From positions 154,323,577 through 154,387,576 of the forward strand of contig CP136065.1 of NCBI GenBank assembly GCA_032622095.1: a DNA stretch of 64,000 bases. Reading direction: 5' to 3'. Source of the stretch: Siphonodentalium dalli. Its lineage: Eukaryota; Mollusca; Scaphopoda; Gadilida; Siphonodentaliidae. Both the position numbers and the translations under genes were made by a program. Positions 1-9,690 of the stretch are shown piece after piece (position 1 is the first letter of the stretch; every line of letters starts with the position of its first letter). The notes under the pieces are model-generated. The model saw only the letters and a program-made list of their open reading frames with translations. It was not told where the DNA came from and searched no databases.

Positions 1-2
1 GT

Positions 3-614
3 TCTCGTTCTCGGTCACAGCATCGTCGTCATCACTCTAGACAACATTCTCGTTCACAACGAACATCTCAGCCAAGACAAAGTTCTCATCCACTGAACCA
101 ATCACGCGAACGGCATTATTCTAGAGACCGGTATAATAATTCTCATCCTTCAGAGAGGCGATACTGCCCTGACTACAGTGACAGACGTTATTCACCATTC
201 AGAGGTCAATCCCGCCAACAACGAGACCAAAACTACCAACGCAATCACGACAGAACAGCTGACCAATATGACCGTAGATCTAATAGTCACCGAGCATTTC
301 GCAAGTCCAAATACAGTTCTAAATTTCCTATTAAAACAGAACGTTTCATCCTGTCAAAATTCGGAAATGAAATCACTCAATCTAGCATTGAAAAATATTT
401 ACACGACAGTAGGATCAATTTCTCAGTTGTTAGACTGTTCTCCAGAGATGGTGAAGATTCATACGCTAGATTGAATATTTTCCATGAGCACTCAGCAATT
501 GTACTCGACAGAGATTTCTGGCCCGATGGAGCCATTTGTGTTCGTCTGGACACTCCAAGCCTGGATGTATCACGATCTGGACCTAACGATAGTGTCAGAT
601 CTCACTGGGGCTAA
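3..614 (+). CDS. LINE ORF1 protein, C-terminal part (partial)
   Basis: The frame beginning at base 3 is open to the TAA at 612-614 (203 codons) with no Met needed, so it continues from upstream of the window. The first half is rich in Ser, Arg, His and Gln with many RS/SR pairs (SRSRSQHRRHH near the start), as expected for an RNA-binding ORF1 tail. The C-terminal third (ERFILSKFGNE, YLHDSRINFSVVRLF, then RDFWPDGAICVRLD) resembles the compact RRM-like domain that ends many invertebrate LINE ORF1 proteins, including the conserved FWP-G block. ORF1 proteins coat the element RNA and act as chaperones in the RNP. ORF2 follows in the same frame. A 98-codon ORF at 178-474 in another frame is only a shadow. 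Confidence 0.8.
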   Translation, partial: SRSRSQHRRHHSRQHSRSQRTSQPRQSSHPLNQSRERHYSRDRYNNSHPSERRYCPDYSDRRYSPFRGQSRQQRDQNYQRNHDRTADQYDRRSNSHRAFRKSKYSSKFPIKTERFILSKFGNEITQSSIEKYLHDSRINFSVVRLFSRDGEDSYARLNIFHEHSAIVLDRDFWPDGAICVRLDTPSLDVSRSGPNDSVRSHWG

Positions 615-653
615 TTTACGTCCCTCTCAAACAAGCGTTCGCTCATCAACAGT

Positions 654-3600
654 ATGACGATTCTCAGGTCACTAACTATATATATTTTCATCATGATTAC
701 GCTCATGTCGTGGAATGCAACTGGTATTTTCTCTTCTTCATCATATCTATCAAAGATCTTGGACAACCAGAACATTGATATATGCGGTGTATCAGAACAC
801 TGGCTGCGAGATTCAAACTCATCATTTATGCAGTACTTATCCCAATATTACATTTCTCATACAGTGTGTGATGCGTCCATGGTCGGCGTAAATAAAAGAG
901 GTCGACCGAAAGCTGGAGTCGCTTTATTTTGGCACAAGCGCTGGAACAATGTTGTCTCAATTATAGATACATCCGACGACCGTATAATTGGCATTCAGGT
1001 GCATGCTGGTGAAGGGAATTTTTATTATATTTTCCAAGTATATCTTCCCTCATCCAACCATTCACATGATCTCTTTTCCAATTATATGCAGAAAGTTACC
1101 AATATATTTGACTCGTATCGCCCACTTGGAACTGTTGTTGTTATGGGTGATTTCAATGCCAACTCACTAAGAGCAAATCCACGAAGTGTCGCTCTCTCGT
1201 ACCTCTATAACGACAAAGGTGTCTTCTCTCCGATTGAAAACACGTTCAAAGCAACTCCTGTGAAAACCTTCGTTCCTCCTATGTCGCCCGAATCGGGGTC
1301 AATAATTGATCATTTCCTCATGCATAAGTCTATGGAATATAAAATACAAATGGTAGACATTCTAATTGATGAAAGTATTGACGTATCTACACATCGACCA
1401 ATTGTATTGCATATGGATGAATCGGTGTGTGCTCCAGTGAGCTATTCGTCACATAATATGTGTTCATTCAAAATGAAATGGTCAGCTCTGTGTTCAAATT
1501 CATCCCTCGCTGAAACATTCTCAACCGATGTAGAAAATAACTGCCCTAAATTTGAAATCACCGATATAACTTCTTTGGATCACTATTATGACGCAATAAT
1601 CTCTGCCCTTAATAACGCCTCAAAAGTCGTCCCAAAAATAAAATTCAGAAGTCACGTGAAACCATACTGGAACGATACGTTGAAAGCTACTCACTATAGC
1701 ATGCGCTCTTGTCGCAGAACGTGGATAGCTGAAGGTCGACCTCGTGACGAATCCTCTAATTCCTTCATTCAATATAAAGAGGCCAAGCGCGAATTCAGAC
1801 GAGAACATCGTAAACAGTCAGAAAAATTCATGCGCGAACGTGATGCAGAAATTGACAAATGCGCAGAAGTTGATCAGGATTCATTTTTCCGCATTTTTAA
1901 TGCAAAACGCAAAATGCGCAATACTCTTTCATCTCCGCACTTCATACATAACGGAGAAACGCTCCGCAGCAATTGCGACATATCAAATGCATGGGGCTCA
2001 TATTACGCAAACTTGTTTCTTCCCATGCAAGATGAGAGTTTTGACCCAGTCCATTTTGAATTTGTCAACAATTTCGTATCTTCGCAGGAAAAATCAAAAT
2101 CAACAAATATTGTAGACGGTGTTCTTTGCAATCCCATTACTGAATCGGAGCTGACCAATATTATCCCAAAGCTCAATAAAAATAAGGCAATGGGATATGA
2201 CTTAATAGCCAATGAGCACATCTTATATAGTGGCTCGCCACTCATGCACAGACTCTGTTATATGTACAGTAAAATGCTTCAATATGCACATGTACCTGAG
2301 AGTGCAAAGAAAGGAGTAATGATTTCTTTGTACAAGGGTGGCAAGAAGCCCATGCATGCATTTGATAGTTACAGACCTATCACCATTATGCCTTCGTTAT
2401 ATAAATTATTTGAAAAAGTCCTTCTTGTGCGCATGCAAACATACACACCAACACTAATAACAGTCAATTCACTACAGCATGGATTCCAACGTGGTGTTAG
2501 TTGCATGGCAACATCCTATTTACTACAGGAGTGTATAACTTATACCAAAGAATCACATAGTAAATTATTCTCTTGTTTTTTAGACGTACGTAAGGCTTTT
2601 GATTCGGTGTGGCTAAATGGATTGCTGTTGAAACTGCACAAGAGGGGCTTTGACGGCCAAATGTGGCATGTATTCAAATCGCTCTTATCTGGTATAAAAT
2701 GTTGTGTGAAATATAGGCAATCTACATCCAACTGGTTCGATATCCTACAGGGAGCCAGACAAGGGTAGATTCTATCGCCTCTATTATATATGATATATGT
2801 GGACGATCTAATTGAAGATCTTACAAATTCTTCCTGTGGACTTCATCTGAATGGAATAAACTGCACATCGCCAGTACAGGCAGATGACATGGCCTTGCTG
2901 TCATTATCTGAAACTGGACTTACTACACTATGTTCTATATGTCTGAAGTATAGTACAAAATGGAGATACTTATATAACTCGTCGAAAACTTTCATAATAG
3001 TATTTAATGAATCGCAAAAAGAATTTGCGAAAGCTCAGCGTTCATGGCAATTTGGCAATACCATTATCGAAGAAGTCTCCTCTGGAAAACACTTGGGCAT
3101 CAATATAGAAAAATTTAGCTTCAATTCTAAACTGGTCAACAGTGTTTGCACAAAACTTAGAGGGACCTATCTATCCTTGACGAATGCAGGTGTTTATGCT
3201 GGAGGCATAACTCCAGACAGCTGTCTTAAAATATATAAGTCAATTGTGATCCCCAAGGCCCTGTACGGTAGCGAGCTAATGTGGGGCTTGTCTAATACTG
3301 ATTATACCTTTCTCGAAAAGGCTCACCGCTTCTGTCTCAAAAATATGCAAGGTTTTCCGGCACATACTCGCACATGCATTGTACAGGGTCTTGTAGGTTG
3401 CAGTGAACTTACATCATTCATTGACAAAAGAAAGCTGAGTCTATTTGCTACCTTGTGTAGGCTTGATGTTTGTAAAACTGCCAAAATGTTATTCCTGATG
3501 AGATTGCACAGTTATATTATTGAATTATGTTGTAATCAGAAATCATTCATTGCAGATATAGTCCATGTTTTACATAAATACAACTTACACGAGTACCTCG

Positions 3601-4199
3601 CAGTCTTTGCACAGACTGGCATCTTTCCATCTAAAGAGTCGTGGAAACATACCGTGAAAACTGAAGTACACAAATCAGACGACGAACGGTGGAGATCTTC
3701 CATAACTGCAGAAAATAACTTAAGACAATATGGGCTAATGCAAGCCTCTCTGACGTCTTCACTCATATGGCGAACGTGTAGGCTATATCCGGAGGAGAAA
3801 TTCACTTATCTCTTTCTTGTCCGGTTGATAGCTCACACAGCCTACGGTGATAGTGGGTGTTGTAAATTTTGTAACAAGCTATACCAGTGCTTAATTAATC
3901 ATGTATTAATAGAATGTGCATCTATTGCAAGTGCACGCAACGCAATTTGGTATGATATCATCAACACATTCGGAATAAACGTCTTCATATTCCTAGATTC
4001 CCTACCTAAGTGCTCGCAACTAGCAGTATTTTTGGGAAAAGTTCCATCTGAAGTTCTTGAAGATGGAACTAACTCTTTTCATTTCGTCTTGCGATTCTTT
4101 GCAAAATCGAGCATAAAACTATGGTATTGCTTCCACCTTCAACATGATGGTCGTTATTCGGATACCATTATACCTGATCAACAACCACTTGATGTATAA
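654..4199 (+). pseudogene. LINE ORF2 endonuclease-reverse transcriptase with one nonsense codon
   Basis: One continuous frame of 1181 codons interrupted only by TAG at 2766-2768. Endonuclease (residues about 15-250): SWNATGI with Asn21, SEHW with Glu48, GDFN at 165-168, IIDH at 217-220, and STHRP at 245-249, where Thr replaces the Asp of the usual SDH triad while the His is kept. Reverse transcriptase: K-AMGYD near 515, YRPITIM near 575, QHGFQRG near 608, LDVRKAFDSV near 643, GARQG just before the stop, ILSPLL just after it, and QADD near 742 as the catalytic box (Gln instead of the usual Tyr or Phe). A CCKFC...NHVLIEC knuckle lies near 1069. The enzyme would nick target DNA and prime reverse transcription there. 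The first Met at 654 is unproven; Met at 693 or 708 lies nearer the endonuclease fold. Confidence 0.93.
2766..2768 (+). other. In-frame TAG in the RT core
   Basis: TAG follows GARQG and precedes ILSPLL, inside the invariant G-x-RQG-x-x-LSP block of LINE reverse transcriptases. Both sides stay in the same frame, so this is a point change and not a frameshift. It would separate the RT fingers/palm from the QADD catalytic box. Confidence 0.9.
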
Positions 4200-4599
4200 C
4201 TACCAATAGAAGCAGCTAGTGCATGTAGTGTTCTCTCATCTGTTCTTTTGTGTGAATGTTTGTCTGAGTGGACAACATGTGTGTGCGTTCGTGTGTGTGC
4301 GCGTGTTTGTATGCGAGAGTGTGAGAGAATGTGTGTGATGCTGGGTATACCAGGTGTATATGTGTCAATGTTAGTGGATGTCTCTGCGTGATTGCGGTAT
4401 ACATGTGTGACTTCGCATTTTTGTGCGTGCCAAAACTAACTGTAAATATTTTGGATATTTCCTTATTATTATGTAACATTTTGTTCATGTCAGTACTTGT
4501 ATATATGTTTGCTTTTGTGATGCTACTGTGATAAACTGTATTTATATTATATAACAACTCTCCACCAATGGAGGACAATAAAGATATATATATATATAG
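4200..4599 (+). other. LINE 3' untranslated region with TG-rich tract and (TA)n tail
   Basis: A GT-rich low-complexity stretch (about 4250-4340) is followed by a sequence ending in GGACAATAAAG and a TA microsatellite. In LINEs this tail is what the reverse transcriptase recognises when priming at the target. No coding potential is seen; a 168-codon minus-strand ORF here is the complement of the TG-rich tract. Confidence 0.7.
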
Positions 4600-5212
4600 T
4601 CTTGGCTTGACCCGATGATTGTGGATTTCAACCCCGACATGGACGCAACTCGAGAATGATTTTAACAATTTATTAGACATGGCTCTTTTGCTGAATTTTT
4701 TTTCGCGCACATCTAGATGCAAGAACAGCTTTTCAAGTGTTGGAAAATTCTAACCTAACCCGTTCCATGGAAATTATCCAACTGACTGCACAGGTCCCCT
4801 GGTGCGATACCACCAATATACAAGTGTATATCCTAATATATCAGTATATATACGTGCAGTGGTGCATGGTATCGCACCAGCGGACATGTGGTGGTTTGTT
4901 GTAAAATTAAGCTGTCATAAGGTCACCGCCCAACCGACTGCGTCGACCAAACTACATCGGCGATGGGCACCTCGTTAACAATAAGTCCTTTCATCGAGAT
5001 TTGAGCTGCGAACCGTCTGAATATGGATCCGAAGTGACACACAACGTATATATCATCGTATCTTGAATTTACCTTGAATTTACCTTGAATCTTCGGCCGA
5101 AGAAAGCGGTATGCTTGTATGGCCTCTTCGTTAGTTCCACAACGTTTCGAACTATATATCAATGGTGTTTGCAGCAGTGTTAAAATCACAATATTTACAG
5201 TCCGTCAAAAAC
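4600..5212. other. Gene-free stretch with one hairpin
   Basis: No recognisable gene. A 14-base perfect inverted repeat lies at 4799-4812 and 4867-4880 (CTGGTGCGATACCA and its complement). An 88-codon minus-strand ORF at 4923-5189 has no motif I recognise and directly follows the decayed LINE on that strand, so it is probably old LINE 3' sequence. Confidence 0.5.
4799..4880. repeat. Short hairpin, 14-base arms
   Basis: Perfect inverted arms of 14 bases separated by a 54-base AT-rich loop. It could be the end pair of a very small MITE, but no target duplication is obvious. Confidence 0.6.
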
Positions 5213-5866
5213 ATGTTTTTGGTATTTTAGTTGAATTTAAAATGGAATTTGTTTTCTCTTCCCCCTCAAAGGAGTCGTTGAGTATGGGTTTAAAGGGGTT
5301 GACGTCAGGTGCGTCCACACATAGTTCATTAAGTTGTTTCCACGTGTTTGTACAGCGTGAGGTGCAACTGTTTTTTTTGTGTGACTTTAGTGGTGTAGAT
5401 GCGTTTCTGTATTTTCTTGTTATGGCCTCTTGATATCGTTCCCAGTGAAGGCTCCATGGATGTATATAAGTGTTACTTTGTCAGTTTCAGAATGTAAGTT
5501 GTATAGTTGAATCATATCACTTCTTTGTCGGCGGTAGCGTGATGTCGGTAGTCCCAGTTTATTTATTCGTTCGTCATATTCTAATTGTTTAAAATCTGGG
5601 GTGGATACTAGTTTTATCGCTCTTCTCTGGACTCCTTCTATGGCTATTTTATTCTTCCTTAATGCCGGATTCCAAATGGTTGATCCGTATTCCACCATAT
5701 ATCTAACTGGGATTTATGTAATGTTTTGGTAATTTCTACGTCCCTATGTGTAAATGTTCTTCTTATCATACCGATTCGTTGGTTTGCTTTGTTGACACTG
5801 ATTGATATGTGATGCTCGTATGGTAATTTGTTGTCAAGTGTGATCCCTATGTCTTACTTTTAAAAT
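5213..5866 (-). pseudogene. CR1-like reverse transcriptase C-terminal fragment, frameshifted
   Basis: Read on the minus strand from about 5866 downward: DIGITLDNKLPYEHHIS, VNKANQRIGMIRRTF, then MVEYGSTIWNPALRK, EGVQRRAIKLV, DERINKLGLPTSRYRR and RSDMIQLYNL, followed by SRGHNKKI and WKQLNELCVDAPDVN. These are in order the thumb and tail motifs of CR1-type LINE reverse transcriptases (D-LGV-ID-KL, KAN-R-GLIRR-F, P-LEYGS-VW-P, VQRRATKL, L-L-SL-YRR-RGDMI). The frame changes near 5700, 5430 and 5345, so it is dead. The catalytic palm is absent, meaning a 5'-truncated insertion. It lies tail-to-tail with the plus-strand LINE and is of a different family. Confidence 0.85.
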
Positions 5867-6430
5867 TCTTCAGTTGTTTGCATAGATATATTCAAATTCC
5901 CTTCCCTCAGAATATCGTCGTATCGATTCTGATGCAGATCGTAAAACGAATATTTCCAACTGAGTGGCGATTATAGTACCGTAATTTGATGGGATGCTGT
6001 TAAATGAGAAATGTCAAGATATTATGGCACATATCACGCAGTTATCCGCCATGCACGAAAACCCTTTATTATCCACTTTGGGAAATTCCATAGTTTTTAT
6101 GTAAACTTGTTTCCTGTATTATTTTCGCATATAAAGTGTATACAATGGACCATAAACAGATATCTATGATATATGGGATTTCCGTGCGTTGAATGCCCAT
6201 TATATCAAATGGTGGTATAGTTCAGGCCATAGTTGTGTTATTCACGACAGTGCACTAAGGTACACCGACTTACGTCAACGTGTGAGTTATCTCAATGAGT
6301 TAGATATATTATTTTTCGCGAGGCTGAATAGAAACGACAATAGACGCCACTCCAAACTCTATGCATTCTAGTTCGTTATTTGTTATTTGATGTTTTGCTG
6401 CATAAGTACGTTGGTGACGATGAAGTGAAT
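5867..6430. other. No gene seen
   Basis: AT-rich unique-looking sequence. A 60-codon ORF at 6189-6371 shows no motif. Nothing further can be supported. Confidence 0.5.
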
Positions 6431-7470
6431 TTAAAGGCCCTCTTAATTTTCGAACCCGTCTCCGGTGGAGCTATAGTCATCACTCCTCGTCCGTCGTCCG
6501 TCCGTCATCCGTCCGTCCATCCATCCGTCAACAATTCTTTAAACATCTTCGGAACCATATTTGGTGTGGATGTTCCCTATTTGACTCACATTCAGATTTG
6601 TTCAAATGAGGTCACTGTGTCAAATAGTTGCGAAAGCAGGGCCATAACTCTATTCCTCCATAGTAATTCTTAGAATGACTTCTTCTCAAGAACCATTGGG
6701 CCTATTTAGCTTATATTTGGTATGGAGGGTCCTTGGGTGACTGGGGTTCAGATTTGTTCAAATGGGGTCACTGGGTCAAATAGGGGCGGAGCCAGGGACA
6801 CAACTCTTAAATTCTTGAACTCCTTGTTCAATTTAACCAAAAAAAGAAACAAAACAAGACAACAACAAAAAAACAAAATTGATTTGAAAAAATAAAACAA
6901 ATTGTTTTTTCTTCAAATAATTGCTTTTTATTAGCTCACCTGAGACGAAGTCTCCGGTGGAGCTAGGGTCATCACTCCTCGTCCGTCGTCCGTCCGTGTG
7001 TCCGTCTGTCCGTCCGTCCGTCAACTTTTTTAAAAACATCTTCTCCTCTGAAACCATCATACCGAATTGGTTCATATTTGGTGTGGATGTTCCCTAGGTG
7101 ACTCTCATTCAGATTTGTTCAAATGAGGTCACTGGGTCAAATAGTTGCGAAGCCAGGGCCATAACTCTATTCCTCCATTGTAATTCTTACAACGACTTCT
7201 TGTTCAGAACCATTGGGCCGATTTAGCTAATATTTGGTATGGAGGGTCCTTGGGCCACTGGTGTCCAGATTTGTTCAAATGAGGTCACCCTGTCAATTAG
7301 TTGAGAAACCAGGGCCATAACTCATAGTAATTCTTACAATGACTTCTTCTAAAAAAATATTTGGCCGATTTAGCTTATATCTGGGGTTCAGATTTGTTCA
7401 AATGGGGTCACTGGGTCAAATAGGGGCAGAGCCAGGGACATAACTTTAAAAACAAAAAATTTAATTTTTG
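6430..7470. repeat. Two tandem copies of a CGTCCGTC-type interspersed repeat
   Basis: Two diverged copies in direct orientation: from about 6455 and from about 6935 (TTAGCTCACCTGAGACGAAG at its start). Each runs through CTCCGGTGGAGCTATAGTC, a (CGTC)n tract, a GAACCAT...TTCATATTTGGTGTGGATG block and the phrase TTCAGATTTGTTCAAATG followed by GGTCACTGGGTCAAATAG. Further copies appear near 9690-10460, 10990-11700, 20965-21330, 44020-44330 and 45350-45660. Long ORFs in it occur on both strands, so I treat it as non-coding. Repeats of this style are abundant in mollusc genomes. Confidence 0.8.
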
Positions 7471-7965
7471 CATTTTGACCTTTAATTTTTGTTTAGGACA
7501 CACCACAGCCTCATATTTCTTACCTAGATTTTTCTTAGCATGTTCTTCATCTGTATGGATTTTGGTATTGTTTATTTAACCCCTTCCACTCTTGTTTTGA
7601 TATATAATTCATCCAAGACAGGATTACTCAAACATTTTTCATCTGATCAACACCAAATTTGGTATATGAATTTTTGACACTTATATACAGATCAAGTTAA
7701 AATATGGGTTTGATCCGATATATTTTAACAGAGTTTTGGCCCTTTATAATTCACACCTCTTTGCTATGCACTATTAATTTTAAGAGAACACTGAATCCTG
7801 TATTATTGAAAAAGCCAATTTATCATAGTGTGGTCACCTGATACTCTTGCTGAAAATTGCTTGATTCAGACCAGTTTACCATCTGTCATAATCATTACAA
7901 GACATGACATTAGCTAAACAACTATTCTACCAGAGTCTACAAGGAATAGTCCATTGTTCATTTCT
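7470..7965. other. Decayed repeat, no gene
   Basis: Contains an ACCAAATTTGGTATATGA...ATATGGGTTTGATC block of the same kind as the better preserved copies at 30190-30420 and 32090-32620. No coding signal. Confidence 0.5.
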
Positions 7966-7968
7966 CCA

Positions 7969-9050
7969 AGCCTGGACATAGTGTGTCTGACATTTGCAGA
8001 ATGAAGTCCCCAGATGGTGAATTTAGTGTTGCTACCCCATACAGCAGGCTAGCATCACCAAATACACCCTCAATTACCTTATTCTGCTTAGGCCTCATCT
8101 TCTGGGACAATTTTTTTTTAAACATGTTTTAAAATTTGAAAAAAAGTGACACCATTATATATAACATCTGCAGAGTTATGAAACTTTACTCTTTAATGAA
8201 ATTATGGAAACATTCCACCCTCCCCCACCCACCCCCTCCCACATGGCACAGGCCCAACCCTGCCATCAACCAACATCCCTTCCAAGCAATATCACCTCTC
8301 AATTTAATACCTCTTCTCACCACAGAGGCATATATATCTGTAAAGGTACAGGTCATTAATTATATAAACTGGCCAGATGACATGTATTATTCTAATCTAA
8401 ACATATCTGTAGCAATTTAACAACAAACTGGTGCTTCCATTTTTTGGTGATGACTGACATTCAATGATACTGTGAATGGCTTTGATTTCTTCAAGTCTGG
8501 AAATAGTGTGTCTGACATTTACATAGTGAGGTCCCCAGATGGTGAATTTAGTGTTGCTACCCCATACATCATGCTAGCATCACCAAATACACCCGCCAGG
8601 GACCTAATTCTGCTTAGTCCTCATCTTCTGGGAAGTATCCCAAGTATCAAATTGACAGTTTGATTTAGTCACTTGTTCCACCTGTTCAGTTTCAATGTCC
8701 CCCTAATTTGCAGAAGATAAAATGCATAATTGAGGTGCTCAATGGGTGTGTATCACCAACTTCAACTGTAGGACTTCATTGATTTAGTCACTTTTTTCCA
8801 CCTGTTCAGTTTCAATGTCCCCCTAATTTGCAGAAGATAAAATGCATAATTGAGGTGCTCAATGGGTGTGTATCACCAACTTCAACTGTAGGACTTCAAT
8901 CTGTTCCTTGGTTTTATTGGCCATTGAGGCCTAATCAGATTGAGGATGAATTTGGTGATGCTAGCCTGCCTTACAGAATATTGTCATTAAATCCACATTT
9001 TTGGGACCTAATTCTGCAAATGTCAGACATACTAAATTCAGGTTTGGCCA
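7969..9050. mobile_element. TIR element with CCAAGCCTGGA-type ends
   Basis: Left end near 7969 (AAGCCTGGACATAGTGTGTC, then TGACATTTGCAGAATGAAG) and right end near 9048 (CTGCAAATGTCAGACATACT then AAATTCAGGTTTGG) are inverted copies of one long terminal repeat. Related copies lie at 44793-45230 and 56691-57130. No transposase ORF is present, so it is non-autonomous. A second left end starts near 8490, so the locus is a nested or duplicated insertion. Confidence 0.65.
8663..8900. repeat. 120-base tandem duplication
   Basis: The segment containing CCTGTTCAGTTTCAATGTCC occurs at 8684 and again 120 bases later with almost no differences. It is a recent local duplication inside the surrounding TIR element; the copy near 44990 has a single unit. 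Confidence 0.85.
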
Positions 9051-9114
9051 TTTCATATTATTGTTTTAATCACCACTTATCCAGATGAAATCATACGACT
9101 AATATTCAAAGAAA

Positions 9115-9690
9115 AATGGGGGGGGGGGGGGGTATATATTGGATTAAATTTGTCTTCTATCTGGCATTTGCAGAATGAGGTCCCCAGAGGGTGAATTTAG
9201 TTATGCTACCCTGCACAGCAGTCTAGCATCACCAAATACACTAGCCAGGGTCCTCATTCTGCTTAGGCCTCATCTTCTGGGAAGTATATAGGCACTTAAA
9301 TTGACATTTTTACTTACTTTAGCCCTTCTGTTTAGTTTCTATATCCCCTAATTTGTGAATATAAAATGCATAATTGAGGTGCCCAATGGGTGCACATCAC
9401 CAACTTTAACTGGAGAACTTCAATCTAATGCTATGTCTCCCATAGCAGTTGAGGCATACACAGAATGAGGTCCCCAGAGGGTGAATTTGGTTATGCTAGC
9501 CCGCATTGCAGGATAGTGTCATTAAATTCACCCTTTGGGGACCTCATTCTGCAAATGTCAGACACTATGTTCAGGCTTGTCTGTTCGAATATTATGTTCT
9601 TAACCACCAGTATCAAGTTGAACTCATTATACCCTGATTTTGCAAAGAAAACTTGGGGGGTATATTGGATTGAATTTGTCAGTCTCTATG
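9115..9690. repeat. Further copies of the GAATGAGGTCCCCAGAGGG inverted module
   Basis: A left half near 9170 and a compact hairpin at 9462-9565: GAATGAGGTCCCCAGAGGG faces CCCTTTGGGGACCTCATTC. A poly(G) tract lies at 9118-9132. No coding content. Confidence 0.65.

Larger units (their letters stand above)
1..4599 (+). mobile_element. Non-LTR retrotransposon (LINE), 5'-truncated by the window edge
   Basis: A LINE in sense orientation: ORF1 C-terminus (3-614), ORF2 (654-4199), a 3' untranslated region of about 380 bases, then AATAAAG followed by (TA)n at 4577-4599. ORF2 has an N-terminal apurinic-type endonuclease, a reverse transcriptase and a C-terminal CCHC knuckle, which places it in the APE-type clades (CR1/L2/Jockey-like); I cannot name the family. 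The tail is a TA microsatellite rather than poly(A), as in many CR1/L2-like families. The target site duplication cannot be checked because the 5' end lies outside the window. Confidence 0.93.

Noticed and set aside
178-474. 98-codon ORF with a Met start
   Set aside because: It is out of frame with the LINE ORF1 reading (3-614), which is open over the whole segment and has RS-rich and FWPDG motifs.
4216-4722. 168-codon minus-strand ORF
   Set aside because: It mostly translates the complement of the GT-rich LINE 3' UTR (His/Thr-rich low complexity), with no domain.
6480-6530. CGTCCGTC arrays as a CRISPR-like pattern
   Set aside because: It is a simple 4-base microsatellite inside an interspersed repeat, without unique spacers or cas genes, in an animal genome.
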